This document shows positions 49,399 to 58,698 of a stretch of DNA of 64,000 bases, piece by piece. Origin of the DNA: Rufibacter latericius (GTDB lineage Bacteria > Bacteroidota > Bacteroidia > Cytophagales > Hymenobacteraceae); contig NZ_RJJD01000002.1 of assembly GCF_003721515.1 (NCBI RefSeq), forward strand, positions 248,001 to 312,000. Direction: 5' to 3'. Within the stretch, counting starts at the first letter, position 1. Every line of letters starts with the position of its first letter. Made by a program: the position numbers and the translations under genes. The notes below the pieces were generated by a model. The model did not search any database and had not been told where the DNA came from. It saw only the letters and a list, made by a program, of their open reading frames with translations.

Positions 49399-49680
49399 CA
49401 AATCAGAGTAATCTGAATTTGAATGATAACCAGAAGGAAAGGAGGGAAGAGAAAGGAAGAATACGGAAAAACCACATCTACAATCACCACCCATAAATCG
49501 CTTACACCAGTTTAAATCTATTCTGGCCCAGACAAACTCACAGGTTCCTACCAAAGCGTTGAAAAATAGGAGCTCAACTTTTTAAGGGAAGGAAAATAGA
49601 CACCTTGCATTTTCTGTATTCGGGTGAACCAACCCTAATCTTGATGCAAATTTCCCGGCCCATAACAATCAAAAACCTAA

Positions 49681-52600
49681 ATGAAGAAAGTTATATTTTT
49701 CAGCTTCGTTTTGTTGCTGTCGCTGGTTAGCCATGCGTGGGCGCAAAGTCGGACTATTAAAGGAAAAGTAACCGATGCTAAGACTGGCGAAGGAATGCCA
49801 GGGGTTACGGTTCAATTAAAAGGCAGCACGAACGCTGCCCCTACCGGCGTAACCGGTGATTACGAGATTTCTGTGCCTTCTAGTGACGGAACCCTGGTTT
49901 TCACCTTCATCGGGTACACCAATAAAGAAGTGGCCATTGCGGGTCAAACCACTGTAAACGTGGCTCTAGTGGAAGATAACACCCAGCTGAGCGAGGTGTT
50001 GGTAGTGGCGTACGGTACGGCGGAAGAGAAATCCTATACGGGTTCTGTAACGGCGGTAAAATCTGAATCTATTGAGAAAATGCAAGCCAACGACGTGACC
50101 AAGGCCCTTTCTGGTTTGGCTCCAGGCGTGCAGGTAACCTCTTCCAGCGGACAGCCAGGTACTACCAGTGCCGTGCGTATCCGGGGGGTTGGATCTGTGA
50201 ATGCGAACAGCTCTCCGCTATACGTGGTAGACGGTGCGCCATATTCTGGTGACATCAACGCCATCAACCCGCATGACATTGAGTCCATGACTGTACTGAA
50301 GGACGCTACCGCGGCTTCGCTTTACGGATCAAGAGCGGCCAACGGTGTGATCGTGATCACTACCAAAGGCGGAACTGCCCCTAAAGACGCTACCATCACC
50401 TTTGGTGCTACCGTTGGGGTTTCTGACTTTGCGGTGAAAGACTACGAGACGGTGAATGCCAGCCAGATGTATGAACTGACCTGGGAAGCACTGAGTAACG
50501 ATGCCAGAGCCTCTTCTTCTTTGTGGGCAGGGAAATTTGCCTCCCCTGAGGAATATGCCTCTAAAACGGTAGTTACCCGTTTGGCAGGTGCCGGAAACGG
50601 TCAGCAATACAACCCTTTCAATGACGCAGAACCGGTTGGTTTGGATGGCAAGATCAAGCCGGGCCTTACCCCAGCCTGGGATGAGGACTGGAGAGATGCC
50701 TTGTACCGCAAAGCAGTTCGTCAGGAATATGACCTGAGCGTGCAGGGCGGTAACGAGAAAAGCAATTACTACTTCTCCGGGAACTACCTGGACCAGCAGG
50801 GTGCTTTCATCACCTCTGGCTTTAAGCGTTACTCTACCCGCCTGCGTTTAACCTCGCAGGTGCGTGACAACATCAAAGTGGGCTTGAGCGCTAACCTATC
50901 CTATACAGACCAGAATGCCCCAACCTCCAGCGGTACTTCCTTCCGGAACGTAGTGTCCTGGGGACGGAACATTTCCAGCATTTACCCGATCTACAGAAGA
51001 AAGAACGCCGATGGTTCTCCTTTCACAGGTCCACAGGAGTTTGACTTCAACACAGCCCGTCCGTACGGCGGTAACAGCAACCCGGTAGGTACCACTGCCC
51101 TGGACATCATCCAGGGAAGCAACCTGACCTGGGGCTGGAATGGTTTTGCAGAGATCTCCTTCCTGAAAGATTTCAAATACAGAACCTCCCTGGCTTTGAA
51201 CGGAGACAACTACCGTGGCGAAACGTTCTACAACCCAGAATTCGGTGATGCCGCCGGTTCCATCGGGGGCCGTGGCACGCAAAGCAGAACTTCTTTCACG
51301 GAATATACTTTCAACCATATCCTGAGCTGGAACAAGACCTTCGGGCGGCATACCATTGACGCTTTGGGAGGTTTTGAGGTGTACAACCTTTCTTCTAACT
51401 CAGTATCTACCCAGAAGACCGGCTTCATTCCAATTGAAGGCATGACCGAGTTGGATAACGCCGCCACCATTGTGAGCTCCAATTCACAAAGAGACAGACG
51501 TGCGCTACAAAGCTTCCTGGGTCAGGTGAACTATGGTTTGGCAGATAAATATTATTTGTCAGCTTCGTTCCGCCGTGATGGTTCTACTCGTTTCAAGGCA
51601 GATCAGCGTTGGGGTAACTTCTATTCAGTGGGTGCTTCCTGGAGACTTTCTGAGGAAGACTTCATGAAAGAACTGCTGTGGGTGAACAATGCTAAGTTAC
51701 GTGCTTCCTACGGTACTTCCGGTAATGAGAACCTGGGTTCTTACTACGCCTACAGAGGTCTGTATAATACCGTGTACCCAGATTTATCTGAACCCGGTAT
51801 GGTTGTTACCACGCTGGAGAACCCTTACCTGACCTGGGAGAAACAAGCCATCTTCAACGTTGGTTTAGATGCCACCCTGTTCAAGAAGTTTGATGTCTCA
51901 TTGGATTACTATGACAGAGCCTCTAAAGATTTGCTGTTGAACAAACCAATGGCCCCTTCAACCGGCTTTGTGGGTGTTTCTGCTAACCTGGGTGCCATGC
52001 GCAACAGAGGTTTTGAGGCCAACATCACTGCCCACATCGTGGATACCGAGAAATTCGGTTGGGATGTGAACCTGAACGCCGCTCATAACACTAACGAGTT
52101 TACCGAACTTCCGCAGCCAACCATTCTTGCCGGCACAAAGCAATACAAGGTAGGTCAGTCCATCTATGACTTCTTCATTGAGGATTTCGCAGGTGTTGAT
52201 CCTAAGACGGGCTTGAGCATGTGGTACCGTGATGTGACCAACGCCGAGGGTGTGGTGGAAAGACAAACCACTACCAACTACGGTTTGGCTACCCGTTACT
52301 ATGTAGGCAACGCCCTGCCAGACGTAACCGGCGGTTTGTCTAACAACATCCGTTACAAAGGCTTTGACCTGGGTCTGTTGTTCTCTTACAGCTTTGGCGG
52401 TAAAATCTTGAACACAGACTACAGCGGCCTGATGGGTGGCGGTGCTTCTGCGGGTACCAACTGGAACACAGATATCCTGAACAGATGGCAGAAAGAAGGT
52501 GACGTGACCGATGTTCCTCGTCTTGGAACAGGCCAGTCTCTGAATGCCAACGCCCGTTCTTCTCGTTTTCTGACCGATGCTTCTTATGTGCGCATGCGTA

Positions 52601-52806
52601 ACGTGACGCTTGGTTATACCTTGCCAGCATCGGTGCAAGATCGCCTGAGAATGAAAGGTCTGAGAGTTTTTGTACAGGGTGATAACTTGTTTACCTGGTC
52701 TAAAGGCTTGGAAGGAATGGACCCAGAGCAGTCGCTTGACGGTATCACCAACAACAGCTTCCCAACCATGAAGACCTACTCTGTTGGGGTGCGTGCCTCT
52801 TTCTAA
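49681..52806 (+). CDS. SusC/RagA-family TonB-linked outer-membrane transporter
   Basis: TonB-dependent outer-membrane importer that pairs with the SusD lipoprotein next door. The 1041 residues have a signal peptide (LLSLVSHAWAQ), a carboxypeptidase-like regulatory domain at about 23-107 (RTIKGKVTDAKTGEGMPGVT, FTFIGYTNKEVAI) and a TonB box-like start at about 110-120 (LSEVLVVAYGT). A plug at about 130-235 has VKSESIEKMQANDVTKALSG, IRGVGSVNANSSPLYVVDGA and TAASLYGSRAANGVIVITTK. A large barrel ends in a terminal Phe. The ligand is unknown because no hydrolase accompanies it. Confidence 0.96.
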   Translation: MKKVIFFSFVLLLSLVSHAWAQSRTIKGKVTDAKTGEGMPGVTVQLKGSTNAAPTGVTGDYEISVPSSDGTLVFTFIGYTNKEVAIAGQTTVNVALVEDNTQLSEVLVVAYGTAEEKSYTGSVTAVKSESIEKMQANDVTKALSGLAPGVQVTSSSGQPGTTSAVRIRGVGSVNANSSPLYVVDGAPYSGDINAINPHDIESMTVLKDATAASLYGSRAANGVIVITTKGGTAPKDATITFGATVGVSDFAVKDYETVNASQMYELTWEALSNDARASSSLWAGKFASPEEYASKTVVTRLAGAGNGQQYNPFNDAEPVGLDGKIKPGLTPAWDEDWRDALYRKAVRQEYDLSVQGGNEKSNYYFSGNYLDQQGAFITSGFKRYSTRLRLTSQVRDNIKVGLSANLSYTDQNAPTSSGTSFRNVVSWGRNISSIYPIYRRKNADGSPFTGPQEFDFNTARPYGGNSNPVGTTALDIIQGSNLTWGWNGFAEISFLKDFKYRTSLALNGDNYRGETFYNPEFGDAAGSIGGRGTQSRTSFTEYTFNHILSWNKTFGRHTIDALGGFEVYNLSSNSVSTQKTGFIPIEGMTELDNAATIVSSNSQRDRRALQSFLGQVNYGLADKYYLSASFRRDGSTRFKADQRWGNFYSVGASWRLSEEDFMKELLWVNNAKLRASYGTSGNENLGSYYAYRGLYNTVYPDLSEPGMVVTTLENPYLTWEKQAIFNVGLDATLFKKFDVSLDYYDRASKDLLLNKPMAPSTGFVGVSANLGAMRNRGFEANITAHIVDTEKFGWDVNLNAAHNTNEFTELPQPTILAGTKQYKVGQSIYDFFIEDFAGVDPKTGLSMWYRDVTNAEGVVERQTTTNYGLATRYYVGNALPDVTGGLSNNIRYKGFDLGLLFSYSFGGKILNTDYSGLMGGGASAGTNWNTDILNRWQKEGDVTDVPRLGTGQSLNANARSSRFLTDASYVRMRNVTLGYTLPASVQDRLRMKGLRVFVQGDNLFTWSKGLEGMDPEQSLDGITNNSFPTMKTYSVGVRASF

Positions 52807-52828
52807 CAACAGACAAATTACTTAGTAG

Positions 52829-54304
52829 ATGAAAATCAATAAATCGAGAATATATACTGTCCTGTTGGGAGCTACCCTAGGTTTAGGGGCTTGCCAGGAC
52901 GATTTTCTGGAAACGGTTCCTTCCAACGCAGCGTCCTATGAGCAGGCTTTCAGCTCTCCGGCGGCGGTTGAGGCGGCCCTAACCGGAATCTACCGGTTGA
53001 TGCGGGATGCCCCGGTGAACTCAGGTTCTACTGCCAGCCATGACAACTACGGTATTCCCCACTTCAATGAGACCTGGGATGTAATGGGCCAGGATATTAT
53101 GGCCAATTCCGGTTGGTTTGCCTTCCAGTATGAGTTGGACAATAAACTGTCTACTTACCGCGGTACAACCATGTTGTGGGCAACCAACTACAACATCATC
53201 ACCAACGCGAATAACGTCCTTGCTAATGCTGCAAAGGTTCCGGGCATGACGGAGACCAAGCGCCTGGAGTTTGAAGCCGAGGCGAGAGCCTTACGTGCCT
53301 TTGCTTACTTCAACCTGGCCAGAACGTATCAGCATACGTACTTGAAGGACCCGAATGCGTTGGCTGTTCCCCTGGTGTTGGAGCAAACCACCATTGACAC
53401 CGAAGGTAAGCCAAGAGCCACCCTTCAGGAGGTGTTTACCCAAATCTTGGAAGACCTGAGCATTGCCGAGCGTGACCTGCCGGTGACCAGAGTTGCCAAA
53501 AGCCGCGTAAATAAAAACGTAGCCCAAGGGTTGCTGGCTCGGGTGAATCTGGAGATGGGACAGTGGGCGCAGGCCGCCGATTTTGCTGTGAAAGCAAGGG
53601 AGGGTTTCCCTTTGATGACGCCAAACCAGTGGAAAGAAGGATTTAACAACTACGCCAACGGAGAGTGGATCTGGGGTCTTGCCCAGTCTGCTGACCAGCA
53701 AGTTGCCTTCGCCTCGTTTTACTCCACCATGGATGGTCGTTATACCTTAGATGATAAGGGAAACAGAACCTACGTGCGCAGGGGCTACAACAACATCCGG
53801 GCAAACGACAAGTTTGTGGAATTGTTTGATGTAACCGATGCCCGCAGGGAGTTCCAGGAAGCGGTTGGTACCACCAACTCTAACCGCTACACAGTGACCA
53901 AATTCAAGGACCTGCCTGACCTGAGCGGAGACTTCGTGTTGATGCGTGCTGCAGAAATGTACCTGATTGAGGCCGAAGCCAAAGCCCGTTTGGGTGAGAA
54001 TGAGGCAGCGCAGCAATTGGTACTGGACCTGCGTCAGAAGCGTTTCACAGATGCCACTGCGGCGGTTAAGCCAACCACAACCGGTGCTGAATTGGTGGAT
54101 GAGATCTGGGTTGAAAGAAGAAAAGAGCTTTATGGCGAAGGTTTCGGCCTGATGGACATCAAGCGTCTTCAGAAACCGTTGGTGCGGGAAGGGAATCACA
54201 CGGCTGTTTTAGGAACTACTCCTGCCAACAGTGACCTGTTTATCTACATGTTCCCTCAGTTAGAAATCAACAACAACCCTAACTTCGGACCTCAGAACCC
54301 ATAA
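52829..54304 (+). CDS. SusD/RagB-family outer-membrane lipoprotein
   Basis: Surface lipoprotein that forms the lid of the SusC importer. The 491 residues have a lipobox (LGLGAC), then the SusD N-terminal opening DDFLETVPSNAASYEQAFSS and TPR-like helices (RLEFEAEARALRAFAYFNLA, the conserved ARALRAFxYFNL motif). The C-terminal part has MRAAEMYLIEAEAKARLGEN, DEIWVERRKELYGEGFGLMD and the end YMFPQLEINNNPNFGPQNP. It is 22 nt downstream of susC and closed by a terminator. Confidence 0.96.
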   Translation: MKINKSRIYTVLLGATLGLGACQDDFLETVPSNAASYEQAFSSPAAVEAALTGIYRLMRDAPVNSGSTASHDNYGIPHFNETWDVMGQDIMANSGWFAFQYELDNKLSTYRGTTMLWATNYNIITNANNVLANAAKVPGMTETKRLEFEAEARALRAFAYFNLARTYQHTYLKDPNALAVPLVLEQTTIDTEGKPRATLQEVFTQILEDLSIAERDLPVTRVAKSRVNKNVAQGLLARVNLEMGQWAQAADFAVKAREGFPLMTPNQWKEGFNNYANGEWIWGLAQSADQQVAFASFYSTMDGRYTLDDKGNRTYVRRGYNNIRANDKFVELFDVTDARREFQEAVGTTNSNRYTVTKFKDLPDLSGDFVLMRAAEMYLIEAEAKARLGENEAAQQLVLDLRQKRFTDATAAVKPTTTGAELVDEIWVERRKELYGEGFGLMDIKRLQKPLVREGNHTAVLGTTPANSDLFIYMFPQLEINNNPNFGPQNP

Positions 54305-54327
54305 GGGAACCAAAAAGTAAATCATAT

Positions 54328-54359
54328 AAAAGGCTGCTCCTATTGGGGCAGCCTTTTTT
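54328..54359 (+). terminator. Terminator of the susCD operon
   Basis: AAAAGGCTGCTCC, loop TATT, GGGGCAGCCTTTTTT. The stem has one G-U pair and a clear U-tract. DGP copy 23 follows directly. Confidence 0.92.
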
Positions 54360-54396
54360 GTTTTGGACCTGTTTTTGTAAAAACAGCTTATAAATA
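54359..54396. repeat. DGP palindrome copy 23 (abutting a terminator)
   Basis: TTTTGGACCTGTTTTTG against AAAAACAGCTTATAAA. It starts at the last base of the terminator U-tract. Confidence 0.75.
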
Positions 54397-54740
54397 GGTT
54401 TCTTCTCTGATGGTTTCAAACCGGTTCCTTTCGAATTCTCATCTAGATTCCAGGGAAGGCTTATAAGGGCCGAGATTCCGAGAGAAGTAGGAGCTATTTC
54501 CTCCTTTGTTTGGGTGCTTCGGAAGGGGCATTTCCTGCTTCAGCCAATTTATCCTAGGCTTCGTCAGGTACCGCTTCTCATTTGAGAAACAGTGTTTTAC
54601 ATTTAAATTAAAGAATCGCCCAAAAGCAAGATTAAATTGAAAATATAAAGCATTAAAAACCGATATATTATTGAAGGTTAGCCTCTTATCGGAGTAAAAA
54701 GTTTAGTAAAGGTAATTTTCCAACTTGATTCTAAAAACAA

Positions 54741-55154
54741 ATGACCATGTCTACCCTCAAAAATGGAATTGCCGCTTTCTTTCTGATTAGCCTGATGTTT
54801 CTGGCTCAAGGCGCTGTCGCTTCCCGGAACTTTGTGTTACCAGGTTCAGTGTTGGGGCCAACGGAAGTCCAAAGTTCTGAAGGCACCCCCGAGTTAGTAG
54901 TCAGTAGATTGCTTAAGCTCTATCCTAACCCCAATTCCACGGATGAGGTGAACATCAAAGGTTTTACTCCTAAAACCCAGGCCACCATTCTCGTCAAAAA
55001 TGCCATAGGGTACATCGTCATGAATGAAAAAGCCTACATCTCAGATGAAAGAGGCGAGATTAACATCAAAATCAATTCACTGCAACAAGGGCATTATTAC
55101 ATAGGTATTAAAGTAGACAAAGCACAAGTGATCAAGAAATTGATTAAAATTTGA
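54741..55154 (+). CDS. Secreted protein consisting mainly of a T9SS type A sorting tail
   Basis: 137 residues. A signal peptide (about 1-28: AAFFLISLMFLAQGAVA) is followed by about 25 undistinguished residues, then a type A T9SS C-terminal domain (about 57-137). That domain shows the usual marks: LKLYPNPNSTDEVNIKG, LVKNAIGYIVMNEKAYI, LQQGHYYIGIKVDK and the terminal KKLIKI. In most T9SS cargo this tail follows a large functional domain; here almost nothing precedes it. It may be a small secreted protein or the remnant of a larger cargo gene. It is flanked by a long intergenic region and a terminator. Confidence 0.8.
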   Translation: MTMSTLKNGIAAFFLISLMFLAQGAVASRNFVLPGSVLGPTEVQSSEGTPELVVSRLLKLYPNPNSTDEVNIKGFTPKTQATILVKNAIGYIVMNEKAYISDERGEINIKINSLQQGHYYIGIKVDKAQVIKKLIKI

Positions 55155-55229
55155 TACTGCTCTTTATTTATAGTGGAATTAAAAAGGTTTTTAATAAAAG
55201 AGTAAGGGAGGATTTTGGTGAATGGCTAA

Positions 55230-55270
55230 GTTGTTTTAAGGCGGTTTTCTGAAAACAAGCCTTTAACAAC
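55230..55270. repeat. DGP palindrome copy 24
   Basis: Strong copy: GTTGTTTTAAGGCGGTTTTC, spacer T, GAAAACAAGCCTTTAACAAC. Symmetry extends through outer GTTGTT/AACAAC. Confidence 0.88.
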
Positions 55271-55298
55271 AGGCACGCACCCAAATCCATATAAATTC

Positions 55299-55323
55299 AG
55301 AAAGGGAGTCAAGCTCCCTTTCT
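55299..55323. terminator. Bidirectional terminator
   Basis: AGAAAGGGAG, loop TCAAG, CTCCCTTTCT: a perfect 10-bp stem between converging genes, 28 nt after DGP copy 24. Confidence 0.8.
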
Positions 55324-55351
55324 ATTAATTAATCTACCTCGCAGGAGAATC

Positions 55352-56320
55352 TTAATCCACTTCTCCTACAATATTGTTCACCCAGCCTTTGCCCCAATTC
55401 TCCTTTTCCTCCTGCGTCCAGACCTCAGGGTAGAAGATGCGCTTCTGAAACTTGGGAGGTAGGTATTTTTGCCAATTGGTTCCGCCGGTAGCCGCAATGA
55501 TCTCTGGGTCGCGCTGGAGGTACCGTACCGCAGATTTGTAGTGCATGAGGGGCCAGTTCACATTCACATTGCTGTCTAGTTCTTTGAGGTGGTTCAGGAG
55601 TTTTTGGTTTTGCTGCTCTTCTTCTGAAAGGCGCTTGAAAACGGCCCAAACGTTTTTATCCTGAAACTCCCTGGCGTGCTGCATCAGGTCTGCCGAATAC
55701 TTTTCTTCAAACTGCAGCAAGGTGAGGGTCTTGGCACCGGTGGCCGCTTCGGTGGCGCCTTCTTTCCAGTAAATGCACCCGAACATCTCTTCATGGGTAC
55801 TTTGCAGGCCCAAGGCTTCCCGTTTGGCTTTGTCGGTGAGGTTGCGCAGATCGGTGGAACAGATCTCAATTTTGCGGTACTGCACACTCTGGAATCCGCT
55901 GGCAGGCATGAGGGCCATCCTGAACTTGAGGAATTCCTTGGGGTCCATGCCGTCTACCATCACATCGAAAGAATCGATCAGGTTCTCGAAGTAGCGGTTG
56001 ATGCGGCCAATGCGAGTGATGAGCATTTGGGCGGTGGGGGAAGGGTCCTCGCCAATCTGACGGTACTCATGCAGGCATAGCTTGAAATACAGTTCCGTCA
56101 CCTGGTGGTACATGATGAAAATCTCTTCGTCCGGAATTTTGGTGCGAGGCGTCTGCAGGCTCAACAGGGTGTCTAAATGTATGTAATCCCAGTAGTTAAG
56201 GAAATCTGAGTACAGGAGACCTTCCAGATAGGAGGCCAGGTCCTGGCCCAGGGGGCTATATTTCTGTTGGAGACGTTCCAGCAGTTCCAGTACCTGGGGG
56301 GAGAAGGTGCGGTCTGGCAT
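55352..56320 (-). CDS. kynA: Tryptophan 2,3-dioxygenase family protein
   Basis: Haem enzyme opening the indole ring of tryptophan to N-formylkynurenine. The 322 residues show YSDFLNYWDYIHLDTLLSLQ, the family signature EEIFIMYHQVTELYFKLCLH (distal haem side), RINRYFENLIDSFDVMV, GFQSVQYRKIEI and the region PLMHYKSAVRYLQRDPEIIA with a candidate haem-ligating His. ATGGTNWQKYLPP stands where GTGG(S/T) normally lies. It is somewhat longer than well-studied bacterial enzymes. No other kynurenine gene is nearby. It is divergent from sdaAB. Confidence 0.9.
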   Translation of the reverse strand: MPDRTFSPQVLELLERLQQKYSPLGQDLASYLEGLLYSDFLNYWDYIHLDTLLSLQTPRTKIPDEEIFIMYHQVTELYFKLCLHEYRQIGEDPSPTAQMLITRIGRINRYFENLIDSFDVMVDGMDPKEFLKFRMALMPASGFQSVQYRKIEICSTDLRNLTDKAKREALGLQSTHEEMFGCIYWKEGATEAATGAKTLTLLQFEEKYSADLMQHAREFQDKNVWAVFKRLSEEEQQNQKLLNHLKELDSNVNVNWPLMHYKSAVRYLQRDPEIIAATGGTNWQKYLPPKFQKRIFYPEVWTQEEKENWGKGWVNNIVGEVD

Positions 56321-56511
56321 ATATTATTTTCTGAATGTTGTAATTATCTTTCTTTACTTGCGACAAAGAAAGTAAAAGAAATTGGTTTGGAAGCTTCTGG
56401 TTTCAGAATCATGTAGGGTGGAGCAACCGAACCAGCCTTTTACGCAACTTTCCGGAAGAGGGCCCAGATCCGTTTTTTTCGCTGCGGCTGCCCAAGGGTG
56501 AACAATATCTT

Positions 56512-56519
56512 TAACTTTG
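56512..56519 (+). promoter_or_regulatory. Probable -7 element for the sdaAB operon
   Basis: TAACTTTG matches TAnnTTTG. A start near 56525 leaves about 19 nt of leader before the ATG at 56544. No clear -33 TTG. Confidence 0.5.
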
Positions 56520-56543
56520 GTGCCCAAAGAAAGCACTAAGACA

Positions 56544-57224
56544 ATGGCAGAGAAAAGCAGCATTTTTGATATGATCGGGCCGGTAATGATTGGACCTTCC
56601 AGTTCGCACACAGCGGGCGTGGTTCGGATAGCACGGGCCGCCATCCGGATTTTAGGGTCTTCCCCCGCAGTGGCTACCATTACTTTCTATAACTCGTTCG
56701 CCCGCACCTATGAAGGCCACGGAAGTGACCGGGCCATTCTGGCCGGGCTTTTAGATTATAAAACCGATGACACCCGCATCAAGGAGTCCTTTTCCCACGC
56801 AGATGCCCAAGGTTTGAAATATACCTTCAAATCTGTGGGAAACGCCTCTACCATGCATCCCAATACCATCAAACTGAACCTAACAGCCGCCGACGGTCGC
56901 ACTGCCGAAGTGATTGGCCAAAGCCGGGGAGGGGGTGTGATCAGCATTGTGGAGGTAGACGGGTTTCCTTCCAATTTTTCTGCCAACCTACACACCCTGA
57001 TCATTGACGCCGATGACGTGACCGGCAGTATTGCCTTCATAAGCAGCATCATAGCCCACGATGATTGCAACATTGCCACCATGAACGTTTCCCGGAAGGG
57101 CCGAAACGATGTTGCCCGCCAGTTCATCGAAATGGACTCGGGCTTGCGCCCCATCTCGCTGGAGTACCTTCGACAGTTGAGTTGGGTAAAGAACGTGATC
57201 TATATCCCTAATATTGACTTATAA
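56544..57224 (+). CDS. sdaAB: L-serine ammonia-lyase, beta subunit (iron-sulfur type)
   Basis: Beta subunit of the Fe-S L-serine dehydratase, which deaminates serine to pyruvate with the alpha subunit. The 226 residues start at the ATG 56544 (a TTG at 56517 overlaps the promoter). It begins SIFDMIGPVMIGPSSSHTAG, typical of the SDH beta fold, and ends with an ACT-like domain at about 145-226 (LHTLIIDADDVTGSIAFISS ... VIYIPNIDL). The alpha subunit, with the cysteine cluster ligands, is not in this window. The tolC-like ATG follows its stop directly. Confidence 0.92.
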   Translation: MAEKSSIFDMIGPVMIGPSSSHTAGVVRIARAAIRILGSSPAVATITFYNSFARTYEGHGSDRAILAGLLDYKTDDTRIKESFSHADAQGLKYTFKSVGNASTMHPNTIKLNLTAADGRTAEVIGQSRGGGVISIVEVDGFPSNFSANLHTLIIDADDVTGSIAFISSIIAHDDCNIATMNVSRKGRNDVARQFIEMDSGLRPISLEYLRQLSWVKNVIYIPNIDL

Positions 57225-58691
57225 ATGAGACGTTTCTCTACTAAATTTCTGTCTACGCTGGGGCTGGTCATTGGCTGCCACACAATTTCCCTGGCACAAA
57301 CCTCTTCGGGCACCGAAACCGTCTGGACCCTGCAGCAATGCGTTGATCATGCAATCAAAAACAACTTGCAGATAAAGCAGTCTGGCCTTTCTGTAGAACA
57401 GGCAGTTATTGATTTAAAACAATCTAAAACTGATCAGTTGCCTTCCATCAACGGAAGTGGTTCCCATAGTTTCAACAACGGTTTCTTTCTAGACCCAGTA
57501 AGAAACCAGATTCAGAACCAGCAAGTTTGGGCTGGCAACTTAGGCATTAATGGCTCAGTTAACCTTTACAGTGGTCTACAGGCGCAGAATACCATTAAAC
57601 GGAATAAACTGGAGTACGAGGCCGCTCAATTAGACCAGCAGAAAGTACAGAATGATATCACCCTCAATGTGGTGACGGTCTACATGAATGTGCTGCTCAA
57701 CCAGGAAATTCTTAAAACCAACCAAGAACGTTTAAACCTGACAAAAAGCCAGTTAGAACGAACCCAAAAATTATTTAAAGCGGGAAGTATTCCTGAAAGC
57801 AATGTATTAGAACTCAATGCGCAAATAGCAAGTGATGAACTTAATATCATCACGGCTCAAAATAACATTGAACTCTTTGAATTACAATTGATCCAAATGT
57901 TGAACCTCCCGGATGCTAATCCTGGCAATTTCTCCATTGAGGTTCCGCAGATTCCTGATCCAGACCAAACGGTAATTGGTTTCAACGCAGAAGAGGTATT
58001 TGCTTCGGCTTCTACCAGAATGCCTGAGATATTAAGAACAGGGCTAAGGATTAGAAGTGCTGATAAAAACATTGCCATTGCCAAAGGAGGATATCACCCT
58101 TCCCTAAGTTTGGTGGGAAGTGTAAGTACCCGTTACTCCAGTGGATCTTCTTTGTTCAACTTTGGAAATGTAGTTAGCCAGAGGACTTTGGTTGGATACG
58201 AAGATGAGGGGATGAGTCAGCCCATTTATATCTATACCCCGTCTGTTGAGCAAACCCCTAAGGACTATCCTTACTTTAACCAATTACAAGATAACATTGG
58301 CCAATACATTGGTATAAATTTGAATGTCCCCATTTTCAATGGGTTCAGAGTACGCAATAATGTGCAGTTGTCCAGATTAGGCCTGAGAAATGCCCAGATC
58401 AATTCTGATATAGCCAAAAATGAATTGAAGCAAACTATTGCCCAATCCTATACAGATGCGATTAACGCCCAGAAAAGATTTGTAGCGGCTAAAAAGCAGC
58501 TGGAAGCATTTGAGCAAGCCTATAAAAATGCAGAGATTCGCCTCAACAACGGCCTCATCAACAACGTGGATTTTAACGTGGCCCGCAACAACTTGGTGAA
58601 AGCGCAGTCAGACATCATCCAGGCAAAATACGATTACACCTTCAGACTTAAGTTCCTGGAATTCTATCAGGGAAAAACCATTACTCTTTAA
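57225..58691 (+). CDS. TolC-family outer-membrane efflux protein
   Basis: Outer-membrane channel of a tripartite exporter, 488 residues. It has a signal peptide (LGLVIGCHTISLAQ) and then two OEP repeats of long helices, for example LQQCVDHAIKNNLQIKQSGL, LNLTKSQLERTQKLFKAGSI and KQTIAQSYTDAINAQKRFVA. The ending NVARNNLVKAQSDIIQAKYD is typical of the family. Its ATG is the codon right after the sdaAB stop, and the adaptor gene follows 7 nt downstream, so the group is one operon. Confidence 0.94.
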   Translation: MRRFSTKFLSTLGLVIGCHTISLAQTSSGTETVWTLQQCVDHAIKNNLQIKQSGLSVEQAVIDLKQSKTDQLPSINGSGSHSFNNGFFLDPVRNQIQNQQVWAGNLGINGSVNLYSGLQAQNTIKRNKLEYEAAQLDQQKVQNDITLNVVTVYMNVLLNQEILKTNQERLNLTKSQLERTQKLFKAGSIPESNVLELNAQIASDELNIITAQNNIELFELQLIQMLNLPDANPGNFSIEVPQIPDPDQTVIGFNAEEVFASASTRMPEILRTGLRIRSADKNIAIAKGGYHPSLSLVGSVSTRYSSGSSLFNFGNVVSQRTLVGYEDEGMSQPIYIYTPSVEQTPKDYPYFNQLQDNIGQYIGINLNVPIFNGFRVRNNVQLSRLGLRNAQINSDIAKNELKQTIAQSYTDAINAQKRFVAAKKQLEAFEQAYKNAEIRLNNGLINNVDFNVARNNLVKAQSDIIQAKYDYTFRLKFLEFYQGKTITL

Positions 58692-58698
58692 TTGACTC

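Larger units (their letters stand above)
49049..49680. other. Long divergent region upstream of susC
   Basis: 632 nt. From left to right it has the FAD-gene leader and promoter, DGP copy 22, an AT-rich stretch, a possible susC promoter at 49391, and then about 280 nt of purine-rich leader before susC. I see no ORF and no recognisable regulator site in the leader. Confidence 0.45.
54305..54740. other. Intergenic region after susD
   Basis: 436 nt. A terminator with adjoining DGP copy 23 occupies the first 100 nt. The rest has mixed composition, then an AT-rich zone (54595-54700) that probably holds the promoter of the next gene. I see no ORF or clear motif. Confidence 0.4.

Noticed and set aside
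51958-52809. 283-residue open frame antisense to susC
   Set aside because: It lies entirely within a well-conserved susC gene and shows no domain; long antisense frames are expected from codon bias in GC-moderate genes.
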